From contig CP131915.1 of the NCBI GenBank assembly GCA_030704225.1, positions 4,092,001 to 4,156,000 on the forward strand: a stretch of 64,000 nucleotides of DNA, given 5' to 3'. Source of the stretch: Kosakonia sp. H02. Lineage in GTDB: Bacteria > Pseudomonadota > Gammaproteobacteria > Enterobacterales > Enterobacteriaceae. The position numbers and the translations under genes are program-made. Under the pieces are notes generated by a model. The model was not told the origin of the DNA and searched no databases. It saw only the letters and a list, made by a program, of their open reading frames with translations. Positions 9,077 through 16,935 of this stretch are shown piece by piece. How positions within the stretch are numbered: position 1 is the first letter of the stretch; each line of letters starts with the position of its first letter.

Positions 9077-9959
9077 CTGCGGTTGTCCACAGGGCACTAA
9101 TTTTCTCATCGCGCCCGGCACCGTTGAAGTTAATACCCCTTCTTGGACTATAGCGCCAGTAGAGCCAGTGCAGCACGCCCAAGTAGCGAAGAAGCAAAAC
9201 AGCTTTGCTGACACCTGCAAGCCAGAAGATAACCAGCTATTGAACGGCGTTTACATCTGGACAGAAATCACCGATGCAGGACACGCTTTCGTTTCAGTGC
9301 ATGAAAACAACTCAATTTATGTTTACACCTACGGACGCTTTGGTCGAAGAGGTCCAGCTAACTTTACAGGCGATGGAATACTTAACTTCTTTACCGGAGA
9401 GGATGCTCGTAGCTACTACCGTGAAGAACTTTATAAAGTTAATGCTCGGGTATTCAAGATTGATGATGCATCCATAGCTGAGACACGCTCATTGTTTGAA
9501 AACCTTTGGAACTCAGGAGCAAAGCCAATCCCTACAGAGAAAATGGGTGAAAGAACCAAACGCAGGGGGAGAGTAATTGACGTCTATGATCTGACTGGTA
9601 GCAACTGTACAACGCATACTGTTCAGGTAATTCGTAAATCAGGCTCAAACATTTTCGAAACAAGCTACACATCGACTACAACGCAATTACCGATTGAAAG
9701 CGAGGAAGATTTTGCAGTGCCTTTGTCTCTACAAAATTATCTTATTCGCAAAAGCAGTAGCCTAAGTTCGATGCAAGTAACTGAAGTTACCAACGAATTC
9801 AAAGAACAGTATCCAAACATAGACAATTACACTGCTGGTGAAGAAAACGCTATGGAGAAAAACCTTGCAGCGGGAGCCTCAAAATTAGGTTCAGCTTCTG
9901 GTTATTCTGGCGGTACGGTTGGTGGCTTCTTGGGTGGTTCATATGACCTTGACGAGTAG
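9057..9959 (+). CDS. 5'-truncated PAAR-like secreted effector with candidate permuted cysteine-peptidase domain
   Basis: A 300-codon frame not recognised as a named gene. The only possible start (TTG 9057) lies inside the rrn-like -35 box and a TAG sits two codons upstream. The first roughly six codons are therefore probably foreign and the native 5' end is lost. Residues 7-20 (HCGCPQGTNFLIAP) resemble the last turn of a PAAR spike domain. The middle holds GHAFVSV (His76) and later SNCTTHT (Cys184), a His-before-Cys order like circularly permuted NlpC/P60 papain-like enzymes. The tail (272-296) is Gly/Ser-rich. Base composition is AT-richer than the flanks. Function as a T6SS-type toxin is inference, supported by the small membrane protein that overlaps its 3' end. 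Confidence 0.55.
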   Translation: MSAEINHCGCPQGTNFLIAPGTVEVNTPSWTIAPVEPVQHAQVAKKQNSFADTCKPEDNQLLNGVYIWTEITDAGHAFVSVHENNSIYVYTYGRFGRRGPANFTGDGILNFFTGEDARSYYREELYKVNARVFKIDDASIAETRSLFENLWNSGAKPIPTEKMGERTKRRGRVIDVYDLTGSNCTTHTVQVIRKSGSNIFETSYTSTTTQLPIESEEDFAVPLSLQNYLIRKSSSLSSMQVTEVTNEFKEQYPNIDNYTAGEENAMEKNLAAGASKLGSASGYSGGTVGGFLGGSYDLDE

Positions 9960-10218
9960 AACAAAATTTATCATCCGATGGGGAAGCATAATCACGATTT
10001 CTTTCATTTACATAGCATCCATTTTGGTCATTGTTTTAGATTATGGGATAACGAGAAAATACACAGACATACTCAACGAAAAGACGATCACGACTGAAGC
10101 CTGTAATGCTGTGGTTGCTGAATTTGATCAGTATTACGACAGACTGATTGATGTTTCGCTCTTCGGTTACGTTGTTTCTACCGTGTTGATTCTGCTCATT
10201 TTCAAGAAAGTGAGATGA
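9943..10218 (+). CDS. small two-TM membrane protein, candidate immunity protein
   Basis: No family is recognised. The 91-residue protein has a short basic N-terminus (TSRTKFIIRW), a first membrane segment at about residues 12-32, a loop of about 40 residues rich in acidic residues, a second membrane segment near 75-88, and a basic KKVR tail. By the positive-inside rule both ends are cytosolic and the loop periplasmic. I chose the ATG at 9943, preceded by GGTGG; it overlaps the effector stop by 17 bp, so translation is coupled. Overlap with a putative toxin and a periplasmic loop suit an immunity protein, but this is inference from position and topology. Confidence 0.6.
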   Translation: MTLTSRTKFIIRWGSIITISFIYIASILVIVLDYGITRKYTDILNEKTITTEACNAVVAEFDQYYDRLIDVSLFGYVVSTVLILLIFKKVR

Positions 10219-10222
10219 CCGC

Positions 10223-10246
10223 CAAGGCTGGATCTCTCCAGCCTTG
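10223..10246 (+). terminator. hairpin after effector/immunity pair
   Basis: A perfect 9-bp stem CAAGGCTGG/CCAGCCTTG with a 6-nt loop starts 5 bp after the small membrane protein. There is no T run after it, so termination is likely but not certain. Confidence 0.55.
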
Positions 10247-10714
10247 CCCCATTCTCCCTGATTTTAGGCATAACAAGCCTAATGCCCGATTGGTGATACA
10301 GCATCAAGCGGAGCGGCGCGACATCATCAGGGTTATGTCATTACAGCGAGATTTATCAGGGCGCTCGTGTATCGCTTAGGAACCGTGAGCCAGACGGAGA
10401 CAGAGCCTGCATATCGTGTGCAGGTACGAATATCACCATAAACCTGTTTATTCCCTGCAACGTCATCTCGACGTGTGGCATAAGGGAGCATCGGGCGGAA
10501 TGCGCCTCGCTGTAAGTTTCAGGGAATCATGCCGGGTGTGCGGCTTTCTGTTCATGTTGGGCTATCGCGGTATGACAAGTGGAACGACCGCCAGCGCTTT
10601 GCTAAACTCCCTGTTCACCGTTCAACAAATCGCGGCAACTTTCAGGGTAAATAGCGGTACTTTGGTCACATTACCTTATAGTTAACTCATTGAGTTATAA
10701 GGATTTTAAAGGGC
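10247..10714. other. non-coding island scar next to glyU, with a possible satellite-phage Ash/Icd-like fragment
   Basis: About 470 bp between the accessory gene pair and the 3' end of glyU with no convincing gene. A 89-codon open frame on the plus strand (10416-10685) contains SCRVCGFLFMLGYRGMTSGT. This reminds me of the small Ash/Icd-like ORFs of P4-type satellites; the resemblance is from memory and weak. A short palindrome TAACTCATTGAGTTA (10683-10697) lies just beyond the tRNA 3' end. I see no second copy of the tRNA 3' end that would mark an attachment site. Confidence 0.4.
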
Positions 10715-10788
10715 TGGAGCGGGCGAAGGGAATCGAACCCTCGTATAGAGCTTGGGAAGCTCTCGTTCTACCATTGAACTACGCCCGC
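10715..10788 (-). tRNA. glyU: tRNA-Gly (anticodon CCC)
   Basis: The minus strand gives a 74-nt cloverleaf. The acceptor stem GCGGGCG pairs with CGCCCGC, the D arm is GTTCAATGGTAGAAC, the anticodon stem GAGAGC/GCTCT-type with loop TTCCCAA gives anticodon CCC, the T arm contains GGTTCGATTCC, and a genomically encoded CCA end follows. It reads GGG codons. Next to ygeR this is the glyU locus of E. coli. The 3' end faces the accessory patch to the left, as expected of a tRNA used as an integration site. Confidence 0.97.
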
Positions 10789-10844
10789 CTTGGAGTGCGT
10801 TACGCATTATAGACTTTACATTGCGTCTGACAACCCACCGAAAC

Positions 10845-10873
10845 GCTAACAGGTTAATTTATGGCCTGTTAGC
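10845..10873 (-). terminator. hairpin after ygeR
   Basis: GCTAACAGG and CCTGTTAGC form a perfect 9-bp stem with an 11-nt loop just past the ygeR stop. No T run follows on the minus strand, so it is a weak candidate. Confidence 0.45.
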
Positions 10874-10880
10874 GCCGAAA

Positions 10881-11609
10881 TTAACACTTCGGTGCGCTGC
10901 CCTGCGGCGGCAAATAGCGCAGCGGATCAATTGCCGTCGCCCGGTAACGCAGCTGGAAGTGCAGGCGCACGGAGTCGGCGTCGCTGCTGCCCATGGTGGC
11001 AATTTTCTGCCCGGACTTCACGCTCTGCCCATTATTTACCAGCAACGTATCGTTATGCGCGTAAGCGGTGATGTAATCTTCGCTGTGCTTAATCATGATC
11101 AGATTGCCGTAGCCGCGCAGTTGGCTACCAACATAGACCACTTTGCCCGCGCCGGCGGCGTAAATCGGCTGTCCGCGCGAACCGGCAATATCAATGCCTT
11201 TATTACCGCCATCAGATGTGGAATAGGTCAGGATCACTTTCCCGGTAGTCGGCCAGCGCCAGCAACGTTGGCCGACCGGCGGCCATGACGATTGCGGAAC
11301 GGCGGAAGACGGCCTGGCTTTGGCTAATTTCCCGGAAGATGACGACGCTTTCGTCGAACCTTTCACTTTCAGCCGCTGCCCCACTTCAATGGTGTACGGC
11401 GGTGAAATACCGTTCATGCTCGCCAGCTCTTTCACACTGGTGCCGGTCATGCGAGAAATGCGGTACAGCGTATCGCCGCGCTTCACCGTATAGGTAGAGC
11501 CGGAATAGCTGCCGGAGGATTTATTCCCGGCGCAGCCCGCCAATAGCAAAGCTATTACCAGGCAAATGACCATATGAAATGGATTTCTCATCAGGCGTCC
11601 TGCGCGCAA
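10881..11609 (-). CDS. ygeR: LysM/M23 lipoprotein YgeR (ActS), amidase activator
   Basis: YgeR (ActS) is an outer-membrane lipoprotein with a degenerate LytM (M23) domain that activates periplasmic murein amidases. I chose the TTG at 11609 (L-RAGRL), which aligns with the E. coli start and has GAGGA six bases before it; the ATG at 11591 (MRNPFHM) is the alternative. The N-terminal signal ends in the lipobox LLAGC. A LysM domain (YTVKRGDTLYRISRMTG) comes next, then a Ser/Lys linker and the LytM domain (GNKGIDIAGSRGQPIYAAG to HFQLRYRATAIDPLRYLP). The first metal ligand of active M23 enzymes appears replaced (NKGIDIA rather than HxGxD), fitting an activator without hydrolase activity. Confidence 0.92.
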   Translation of the reverse strand: MRAGRLMRNPFHMVICLVIALLLAGCAGNKSSGSYSGSTYTVKRGDTLYRISRMTGTSVKELASMNGISPPYTIEVGQRLKVKGSTKASSSSGKLAKARPSSAVPQSSWPPVGQRCWRWPTTGKVILTYSTSDGGNKGIDIAGSRGQPIYAAGAGKVVYVGSQLRGYGNLIMIKHSEDYITAYAHNDTLLVNNGQSVKSGQKIATMGSSDADSVRLHFQLRYRATAIDPLRYLPPQGSAPKC

Positions 11610-11792
11610 AACAGATCCTCGAATGAAATAAAGGGCGTCATATGATAACAGCCATAAGTTTGATGCCAACCCTTTCACGCCGCCTGACGCGCAATCAGAT
11701 AACCCTGGGCAATATTTCCCATAAATTGATGCCATTTTCCGCTCTGTAAGCAAAATTTTTCGCCGGAGACCTGGATATAATTATGACCACAC

Positions 11793-11863
11793 GGTGGCGC
11801 TGCGCCTGCCGGGCCTGCACAGATGTTTATGCCACGGGCCGGGTAAACGTAGCGCCATCGGCA
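11793..11863. repeat. BIME (REP pair) upstream of idi
   Basis: GGTGGCGCTGCGCCTGCCGG and GGCCGGGTAAACGTAGCGCC are two REP units in opposite orientation, separated by a short spacer. They end about 20 bp before the idi start. Confidence 0.82.
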
Positions 11864-11883
11864 TTTTCAGTACGGGAGTCGTT

Positions 11884-12435
11884 ATGGACACACAAGAACA
11901 TGTCTTATTAGTTAACGACGAAGGAACCGTCATCGGCAGACAGGAAAAATACGCCGCGCACACATCACAAACACCGCTACATCTGGCCTTCTCCTGCTGG
12001 CTTTTTAATGCGTCGGGCGAATGCCTGGTTACGCGGCGCGCCATGAGCAAAAAGGCCTGGCCGGGCGTCTGGACTAACTCCGTTTGCGGTCATCCGCAAA
12101 CAGGCGAAACCACCGGGCAGGCAATTATCCGCCGCTGCCGTCATGAAGTCGGTGCCGAAATCACCCGCATCACACCGATCGCCACCGATTTTCGCTATCG
12201 CGAAACCGACCCGTCCGGCATTGTCGAAAACGAGATTTGCCCGGTTTCAGCCGCACAGGTTATTACGCCGGTGAAGATCAACTACGATGAAGTAATGCAA
12301 TATCAATGGGTTGAACTGGAAGCGCTGCTGCGTGCGCTGGAGGCGACGCCTTGGGCGTTCAGCCCGTGGATGGCGGCAGAAGCCGCGAGCGCAAAAGAGA
12401 AACTGCGGCAATTTGTTGCCGAATTACAGCCATAA
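11884..12435 (+). CDS. idi: isopentenyl-diphosphate delta-isomerase Idi
   Basis: A 183-residue type I isomerase of the Nudix fold interconverting isopentenyl and dimethylallyl diphosphate, the isoprenoid building blocks. The ATG at 11884 (MDTQEHV) has GGGAG before it and matches the family N-terminus; in-frame codons upstream fall in a REP element. The catalytic Cys lies in WTNSVCGHPQ, the metal-binding Nudix-like block in IIRRCRHEVGAEI, and the second catalytic region in DPSGIVENEICPV with its Glu. A strong terminator shared with lysS follows. Confidence 0.97.
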   Translation: MDTQEHVLLVNDEGTVIGRQEKYAAHTSQTPLHLAFSCWLFNASGECLVTRRAMSKKAWPGVWTNSVCGHPQTGETTGQAIIRRCRHEVGAEITRITPIATDFRYRETDPSGIVENEICPVSAAQVITPVKINYDEVMQYQWVELEALLRALEATPWAFSPWMAAEAASAKEKLRQFVAELQP

Positions 12436-12467
12436 AAAAGCCCCGGCGCGTAAACGTCGGGGCTTTT
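12436..12467. terminator. bidirectional terminator between idi and lysS
   Basis: AAAAAGCCCCGGCG and CGTCGGGGCTTTT form a long GC stem flanked by an A run on one side and a T run on the other. It can therefore terminate both convergent genes. Confidence 0.9.
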
Positions 12468-12479
12468 AGCGCGTTGTGA

Positions 12480-13997
12480 TTATTTCACCGGACGCATCGC
12501 CGGGAACAGGATCACGTCACGAATGGTGTGGCTGTTGGTAAACAGCATCACCATACGGTCGATGCCAATGCCCAGACCGGCAGTCGGCGGCAAACCGTGT
12601 TCCAGCGCGGTAACATAATCTTCGTCGAAGAACATCGCTTCGTCATCACCTGCGTCTTTCGCCGCGACCTGGTCAGCAAAGCGCTGCGCCTGGTCTTCGG
12701 CATCATTCAGTTCGCTAAAGCCGTTACCGATTTCACGACCGCCGATAAAGAACTCGAAGCGATCGGTGATTTCCGGGTTCTCGTCATTACGGCGCGCCAG
12801 CGGCGAAACTTCTGCCGGGTATTCCGTAATAAAGGTCGGCTGGATCAGGTGCGCTTCCGCCACTTCTTCGAAGATCTCGGTCACGATGCGCCCCAGACCC
12901 CAGCTTTTTTCTACCTTGATACCGATGCTTCCAGCAATGGCTTTTGCGCTGTCGAAGTTATCCAACTCCGTCATCTCGGTTTCCGGACGGTATTTTTTGA
13001 TGGCTTCGCGCATGGTCAGTTTTTCAAACGGCTTGCCGAAGTCGAAAACCTGATCGCCATACGGCACTTCTGTGGTGCCGAGAATGTCCTGTGCCAGGGT
13101 ACGGAACAGGGATTCGGTCAGTTCGATCAAGTCTTTGTAATCCGCGTACGCCATGTAGAGTTCCATCATGGTGAACTCAGGGTTATGACGCACGGAGATG
13201 CCTTCGTTACGGAAGTTGCGATTGATTTCGAACACACGCTCAAAACCGCCAACCACCAGACGCTTAAGGTACAGTTCCGGCGCGATACGCAAGTACATGT
13301 CGAGGTCGAGCGCGTTGTGATGGGTGATAAACGGACGCGCGGACGCCCCGCCTGGGATCACCTGCATCATTGGGGTTTCCACTTCCATAAAGTCGCGGCC
13401 AACCATGAACTGGCGGATACCGGCCATGATACGGGAGCGAATTTTGAAGGTGTTGCGCGACTCTTCGTTGGCAATCAGATCGAGATAGCGCTGACGATAA
13501 CGCGCTTCCTGATCCTGCAAGCCGTGGAATTTATCCGGCAGCGGGCGCAGGGCTTTGGTCAGCAGACGCAGCTCGGTGCAGTGGATGGAGAGTTCACCGG
13601 TCTTGGTTTTGAACAGCTTGCCGCGCGCGCCGAGGATGTCGCCGAGATCCCATTTTTTGAACTGCTCGTTGTAAACGCCTTCCGCCAGATCGTCGCGGGA
13701 AACATATAACTGGATGCGACCACCCACGTCCTGCAAGGTAACGAAAGAGGCTTTACCCATAATGCGGCGCGTCATCATACGACCCGCAACGGAAACCTCA
13801 ATGCCGAGCGCTTCCAGCTCTTCGTTCTCTTTGGCATCGAATTCGGCGTGCAGCTTGTCAGAGGTCTGGTCACGACGAAAATCGTTCGGGAACGGAACGC
13901 CCTGCTCGCGCAGCAGCGCCAGCTTCTCGCGGCGGTTTTTCAGTTCATTATTAAGTTCAACTGCCGCGTCAGCGCCCTGTGCTTGTTGTTCAGACAT
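12480..13997 (-). CDS. lysS: lysyl-tRNA synthetase (class II) LysS
   Basis: The 505-residue class II synthetase charges tRNA-Lys. The N-terminal OB-fold anticodon-binding domain is at about residues 60-150 (VAGRMMTRRIMGKASFVTLQD). The catalytic domain shows motif 2 as NRNFRNEGISVRHNPEFTMM and motif 3 as AGLGIGIDRMVMLFT. The position directly after prfB (9 bp between stop and start) identifies the constitutive lysS rather than its paralogue lysU. It ends at a bidirectional terminator with idi. Confidence 0.97.
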   Translation of the reverse strand: MSEQQAQGADAAVELNNELKNRREKLALLREQGVPFPNDFRRDQTSDKLHAEFDAKENEELEALGIEVSVAGRMMTRRIMGKASFVTLQDVGGRIQLYVSRDDLAEGVYNEQFKKWDLGDILGARGKLFKTKTGELSIHCTELRLLTKALRPLPDKFHGLQDQEARYRQRYLDLIANEESRNTFKIRSRIMAGIRQFMVGRDFMEVETPMMQVIPGGASARPFITHHNALDLDMYLRIAPELYLKRLVVGGFERVFEINRNFRNEGISVRHNPEFTMMELYMAYADYKDLIELTESLFRTLAQDILGTTEVPYGDQVFDFGKPFEKLTMREAIKKYRPETEMTELDNFDSAKAIAGSIGIKVEKSWGLGRIVTEIFEEVAEAHLIQPTFITEYPAEVSPLARRNDENPEITDRFEFFIGGREIGNGFSELNDAEDQAQRFADQVAAKDAGDDEAMFFDEDYVTALEHGLPPTAGLGIGIDRMVMLFTNSHTIRDVILFPAMRPVK

Positions 13998-14006
13998 GTT
14001 GGTTCC

Positions 14007-15105
14007 TCATAACCCTGCTTTCAAACTTGCTTCAATAAATTGATCCAGGCTGCCGTCCAGCACCGCCTGCGTATTGCGGGTTTCAACCCCGGTGCGCAGA
14101 TCTTTGATGCGGGAATCATCCAGGACATAAGAACGGATCTGGCTACCCCAGCCGATGTCGGACTTGGTATCTTCCATCGCCTGCTTCTCGGCATTTTTCT
14201 TTTGCATCTCCAGTTCATAAAGCTTCGCTTTCATCTGCTTCATGGCCTGGTCTTTGTTTTTATGCTGAGAGCGGTCATTCTGGCACTGTGTCACCAGCCC
14301 GGTCGGAATATGGGTAATACGTACTGCGGATTCAGTACGGTTAACGTGCTGACCGCCCGCGCCGGACGCGCGATAAACGTCGATACGCAGATCCGCCGGG
14401 TTGATTTCGATATCGATATCGTCTTCCACTTCCGGGTAAACAAACGCGGAGCTAAAAGAGGTATGACGGCGACCGCCGGAATCGAACGGGCTCTTACGCA
14501 CCAGGCGGTGCACGCCGGTTTCGGTACGCAGCCAGCCGTAAGCGTAATCGCCAATAATCTTGATGGTGACGGATTTGATACCCGCAACTTCGCCTTCAGA
14601 CTCTTCGATAATTTCCGTCTTGAAGCCGCGCGCTTCCGCCCAACGCAGGTACATACGCATCAGCATGCTGGCCCAGTCTTGCGCTTCGGTGCCGCCAGAA
14701 CCAGCCTGGATGTCCAGGTAGCAATCGGCGCTGTCGTACTCGCCAGAGAACATGCGACGGAACTCAAGCTGCGCCAGTTTCTCTTCCAGCACATCTAATT
14801 CGGCGACGGCTTCGTTGAAAGTCTCTTCGTCGTCGGCTTCAACGGCCAGCTCCAGCAGGCCTGCCACATCTTCCAGGCCCTGGCGCATCTGATCCAGCGT
14901 ATCAACGATGGCTTCGAGTGATGAACGTTCTTTGCCCAGCGCCTGTGCGCGCTCTGGCTCATTCCATACGTCCGGCTGTTCCAGCTCGGCGTTTACTTCT
15001 TCCAGACGCTCTTTCTTGGCGTCATAGTCAAAGATACCCCCTAAGAACGTCGGAGCGCTCCGTGAGGTCCTGAATGCGATTTTTTACCGGGTTAATTTCA
15101 AACAT
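14007..15105 (-). CDS. prfB: peptide chain release factor 2 (programmed +1 frameshift)
   Basis: RF2 releases peptides at UGA and UAA. Translation starts at ATG 15105 (FEINPVKNRIQ). The zero frame ends at TGA (15028-15030) after 25 codons and the protein continues in the +1 frame to 14007, giving 365 residues in all. The second frame contains the SPF anticodon tripeptide (RKSPFDSGGRRHTSF) and the GGQ hydrolysis motif (SGAGGQHVNRT). The residue four before GGQ is Ala (YRASGAGGQ), the fully active form, unlike the Thr of E. coli K-12. Cotranscription with lysS is indicated by the 9-bp gap. Confidence 0.97.
15028..15043 (-). promoter_or_regulatory. prfB autoregulatory +1 frameshift signal
   Basis: On the minus strand AGGGGG (internal Shine-Dalgarno-like) is followed by TAT and the slippery CTTTGAC, where CTT is codon 25 and TGA the in-frame stop. 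Low RF2 lets the ribosome slip +1 and complete RF2. Spacing and sequence equal the E. coli element. Confidence 0.95.
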
Positions 15106-15196
15106 GGTCTGATTTCTTTTAATTGACTTGTCAAAAAGCGGTGATAAGGGCGTGAGTCTACCGGATCTACGCCCTTATTTGTAGCGAATACTGGCG

Positions 15197-16930
15197 CTAA
15201 AGTGGCCAGAGATTTTCGATGATCAGCTGCACGCTACGGTTGCCGCGAAACTCGTTTACATCAAGTTTATAAGCAATATTCACCTGCCGCACGCCGTTGT
15301 CTGGCCAGCAGGTGGTATCGACATTAAACGCGATACCGTCGAGCAGCGGCCCGCCACCGACCGGCTCGAGCATCACCTTCAAATGGCGCTCGCCCACCAG
15401 CCGCTGCTGCAACAGACGAAACTCGCCGTCGAACAGCGGTTCCGGGAACATCTGCCCCCAGGGGCCGGCTTCGCGCAGCATCTCTGCGACGTCAAGGGTC
15501 ATCTCCTGTGCCGTGAGCGGCCCATCAGAGATAATTTCACCCTGCAACAGCGCCGGATCCAGCCACTCGGTGACCAGTTCGCCAAAGCGCTGCTGGAACA
15601 CGTCAAAATGCACTTCTTCCAGCGTCAGCCCTGCTGCCATCGCATGACCGCCGAACTTCAGCATCATACCGGGATAAAGGGTATCGAGCCGCTCCAGTGC
15701 ATCGCGCATATGCAGCCCCTGCACAGAACGGCCAGAGCCTTTCAGCACCCCCTCTCCGGCAGGTGCAAAGGCGATTACCGGGCGGTGAAAACGCTCTTTG
15801 ATACGCGAAGCGAGAATACCGACCACGCCCTGATGCCACTCGGGATGGTACATCGCAAGACCGCCAGGCAACGTTTCACTGCTGCGTTCAAGCTGTTCGC
15901 ACAGGGTCAGCGCTTCCGCCTGCATGCCCTGCTCAATCTCTTTGCGCGTCTGGTTGAGGGCATCGAGATCGCTGGCAAGCTGGCGCGCTTCGCCGAGGTT
16001 ATCGCACAGCAATAGCGCGACACCAACAGACATATCGTCCAGCCGGCCTGCGGCGTTGAGACGCGGGCCGAGCGCAAAACCTAAGTCACTGGCCGCCAGT
16101 TTTTGCGCGTCGCGATTGGCAATCTCCAGCAGGGCTTTAATACCGGGGCGGCAGCGCCCGGCGCGAATACGGCTCAGCCCCTGCCAGGTCAGAATGCGGT
16201 TGTTGGCATCCAGCGGCACCACATCCGCCACCGTGCCAAGCGCCACCAAATCGAGCAGTTCGGCCAGGTTTGGCATGGCTAAACCGCGTGATTCAAACCA
16301 GCCGTTGTCGCGCAGAAATGCGCGCAGCGCCAGCATCAAATAGAACGCCACGCCAACGCCTGCCAGCGATTTCGATGGGAAATCGCAGTCGCGCAGGTTC
16401 GGGTTAACGATGGCTTCCGCATCCGGTAGCGTATCGCCCGGCAGGTGGTGATCGGTCACGACCACCGGAATGCCCAGCGCATGTGCCCGCGCAACCCCCG
16501 CGTGGGACGAAATGCCGTTATCCACCGTGAGGATCAGCTGTGCACCACGAGCATGGGCCTGATCGACCACTTCCGGGCTCAGGCCATAGCCATCATCAAA
16601 ACGGTTCGGCACCAGGTAACTGACGTTTTCACAACCCAGCGAGCGCAACGCCAGCACGCTGAGTGCAGTGCTGGTTGCGCCATCGGCATCGAAATCACCG
16701 ACCACAATAATGCGCAACCCTTCGCGTAGCGCGTTATAGAGGTGCGTTACCGCATCATCAATGCCGGTCAGTTGCTGCCACGGCAGCATGCCTTTTACGC
16801 TACGCTCCAGTTCGCTGGCATTACGCACACCACGGCTGGCGTATAAGCGGCGCAGCAGCGGCGGTAACGAATCCGCCAGTTCTACGGAGTCATCCACCTC
16901 ACGGCGGCGAAGTTGTATCTGAGCTTTCAC
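15197..16930 (-). CDS. recJ: single-strand-specific 5'-3' exonuclease RecJ
   Basis: A 577-residue DHH-family nuclease acting in recombination (RecF pathway) and mismatch repair. Motif I VVGDFDADGATSTALSV, VTDHHLPGD (the DHH motif) and the DHHA1 glycine-rich block MMLKFGGHAMAAGL are all intact. The C-terminal OB fold ends with VQLIIENLWPL. The dsbC stop lies just 5 bp upstream of its start. xerD-dsbC-recJ, then prfB-lysS, run in one direction as in E. coli. Confidence 0.97.
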   Translation of the reverse strand: MKAQIQLRRREVDDSVELADSLPPLLRRLYASRGVRNASELERSVKGMLPWQQLTGIDDAVTHLYNALREGLRIIVVGDFDADGATSTALSVLALRSLGCENVSYLVPNRFDDGYGLSPEVVDQAHARGAQLILTVDNGISSHAGVARAHALGIPVVVTDHHLPGDTLPDAEAIVNPNLRDCDFPSKSLAGVGVAFYLMLALRAFLRDNGWFESRGLAMPNLAELLDLVALGTVADVVPLDANNRILTWQGLSRIRAGRCRPGIKALLEIANRDAQKLAASDLGFALGPRLNAAGRLDDMSVGVALLLCDNLGEARQLASDLDALNQTRKEIEQGMQAEALTLCEQLERSSETLPGGLAMYHPEWHQGVVGILASRIKERFHRPVIAFAPAGEGVLKGSGRSVQGLHMRDALERLDTLYPGMMLKFGGHAMAAGLTLEEVHFDVFQQRFGELVTEWLDPALLQGEIISDGPLTAQEMTLDVAEMLREAGPWGQMFPEPLFDGEFRLLQQRLVGERHLKVMLEPVGGGPLLDGIAFNVDTTCWPDNGVRQVNIAYKLDVNEFRGNRSVQLIIENLWPL

Positions 16931-16935
16931 GCGAA

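Noticed and set aside
9274..9477. 67-codon frame inside the effector gene
   Set aside because: Lies in another frame of a longer coherent coding sequence and has no start context.
10752..11288. 178-codon plus-strand frame over glyU and ygeR
   Set aside because: Starts inside a tRNA gene and runs antisense to ygeR; not credible.
12528..13709. 393-codon plus-strand open frame opposite lysS
   Set aside because: Fully antisense to an intact lysS with all motifs; no ribosome-binding site and no recognisable domain.
14007..14888. prfB as a truncated gene or pseudogene
   Set aside because: The missing N-terminal part is present upstream and joined by the canonical programmed +1 frameshift.
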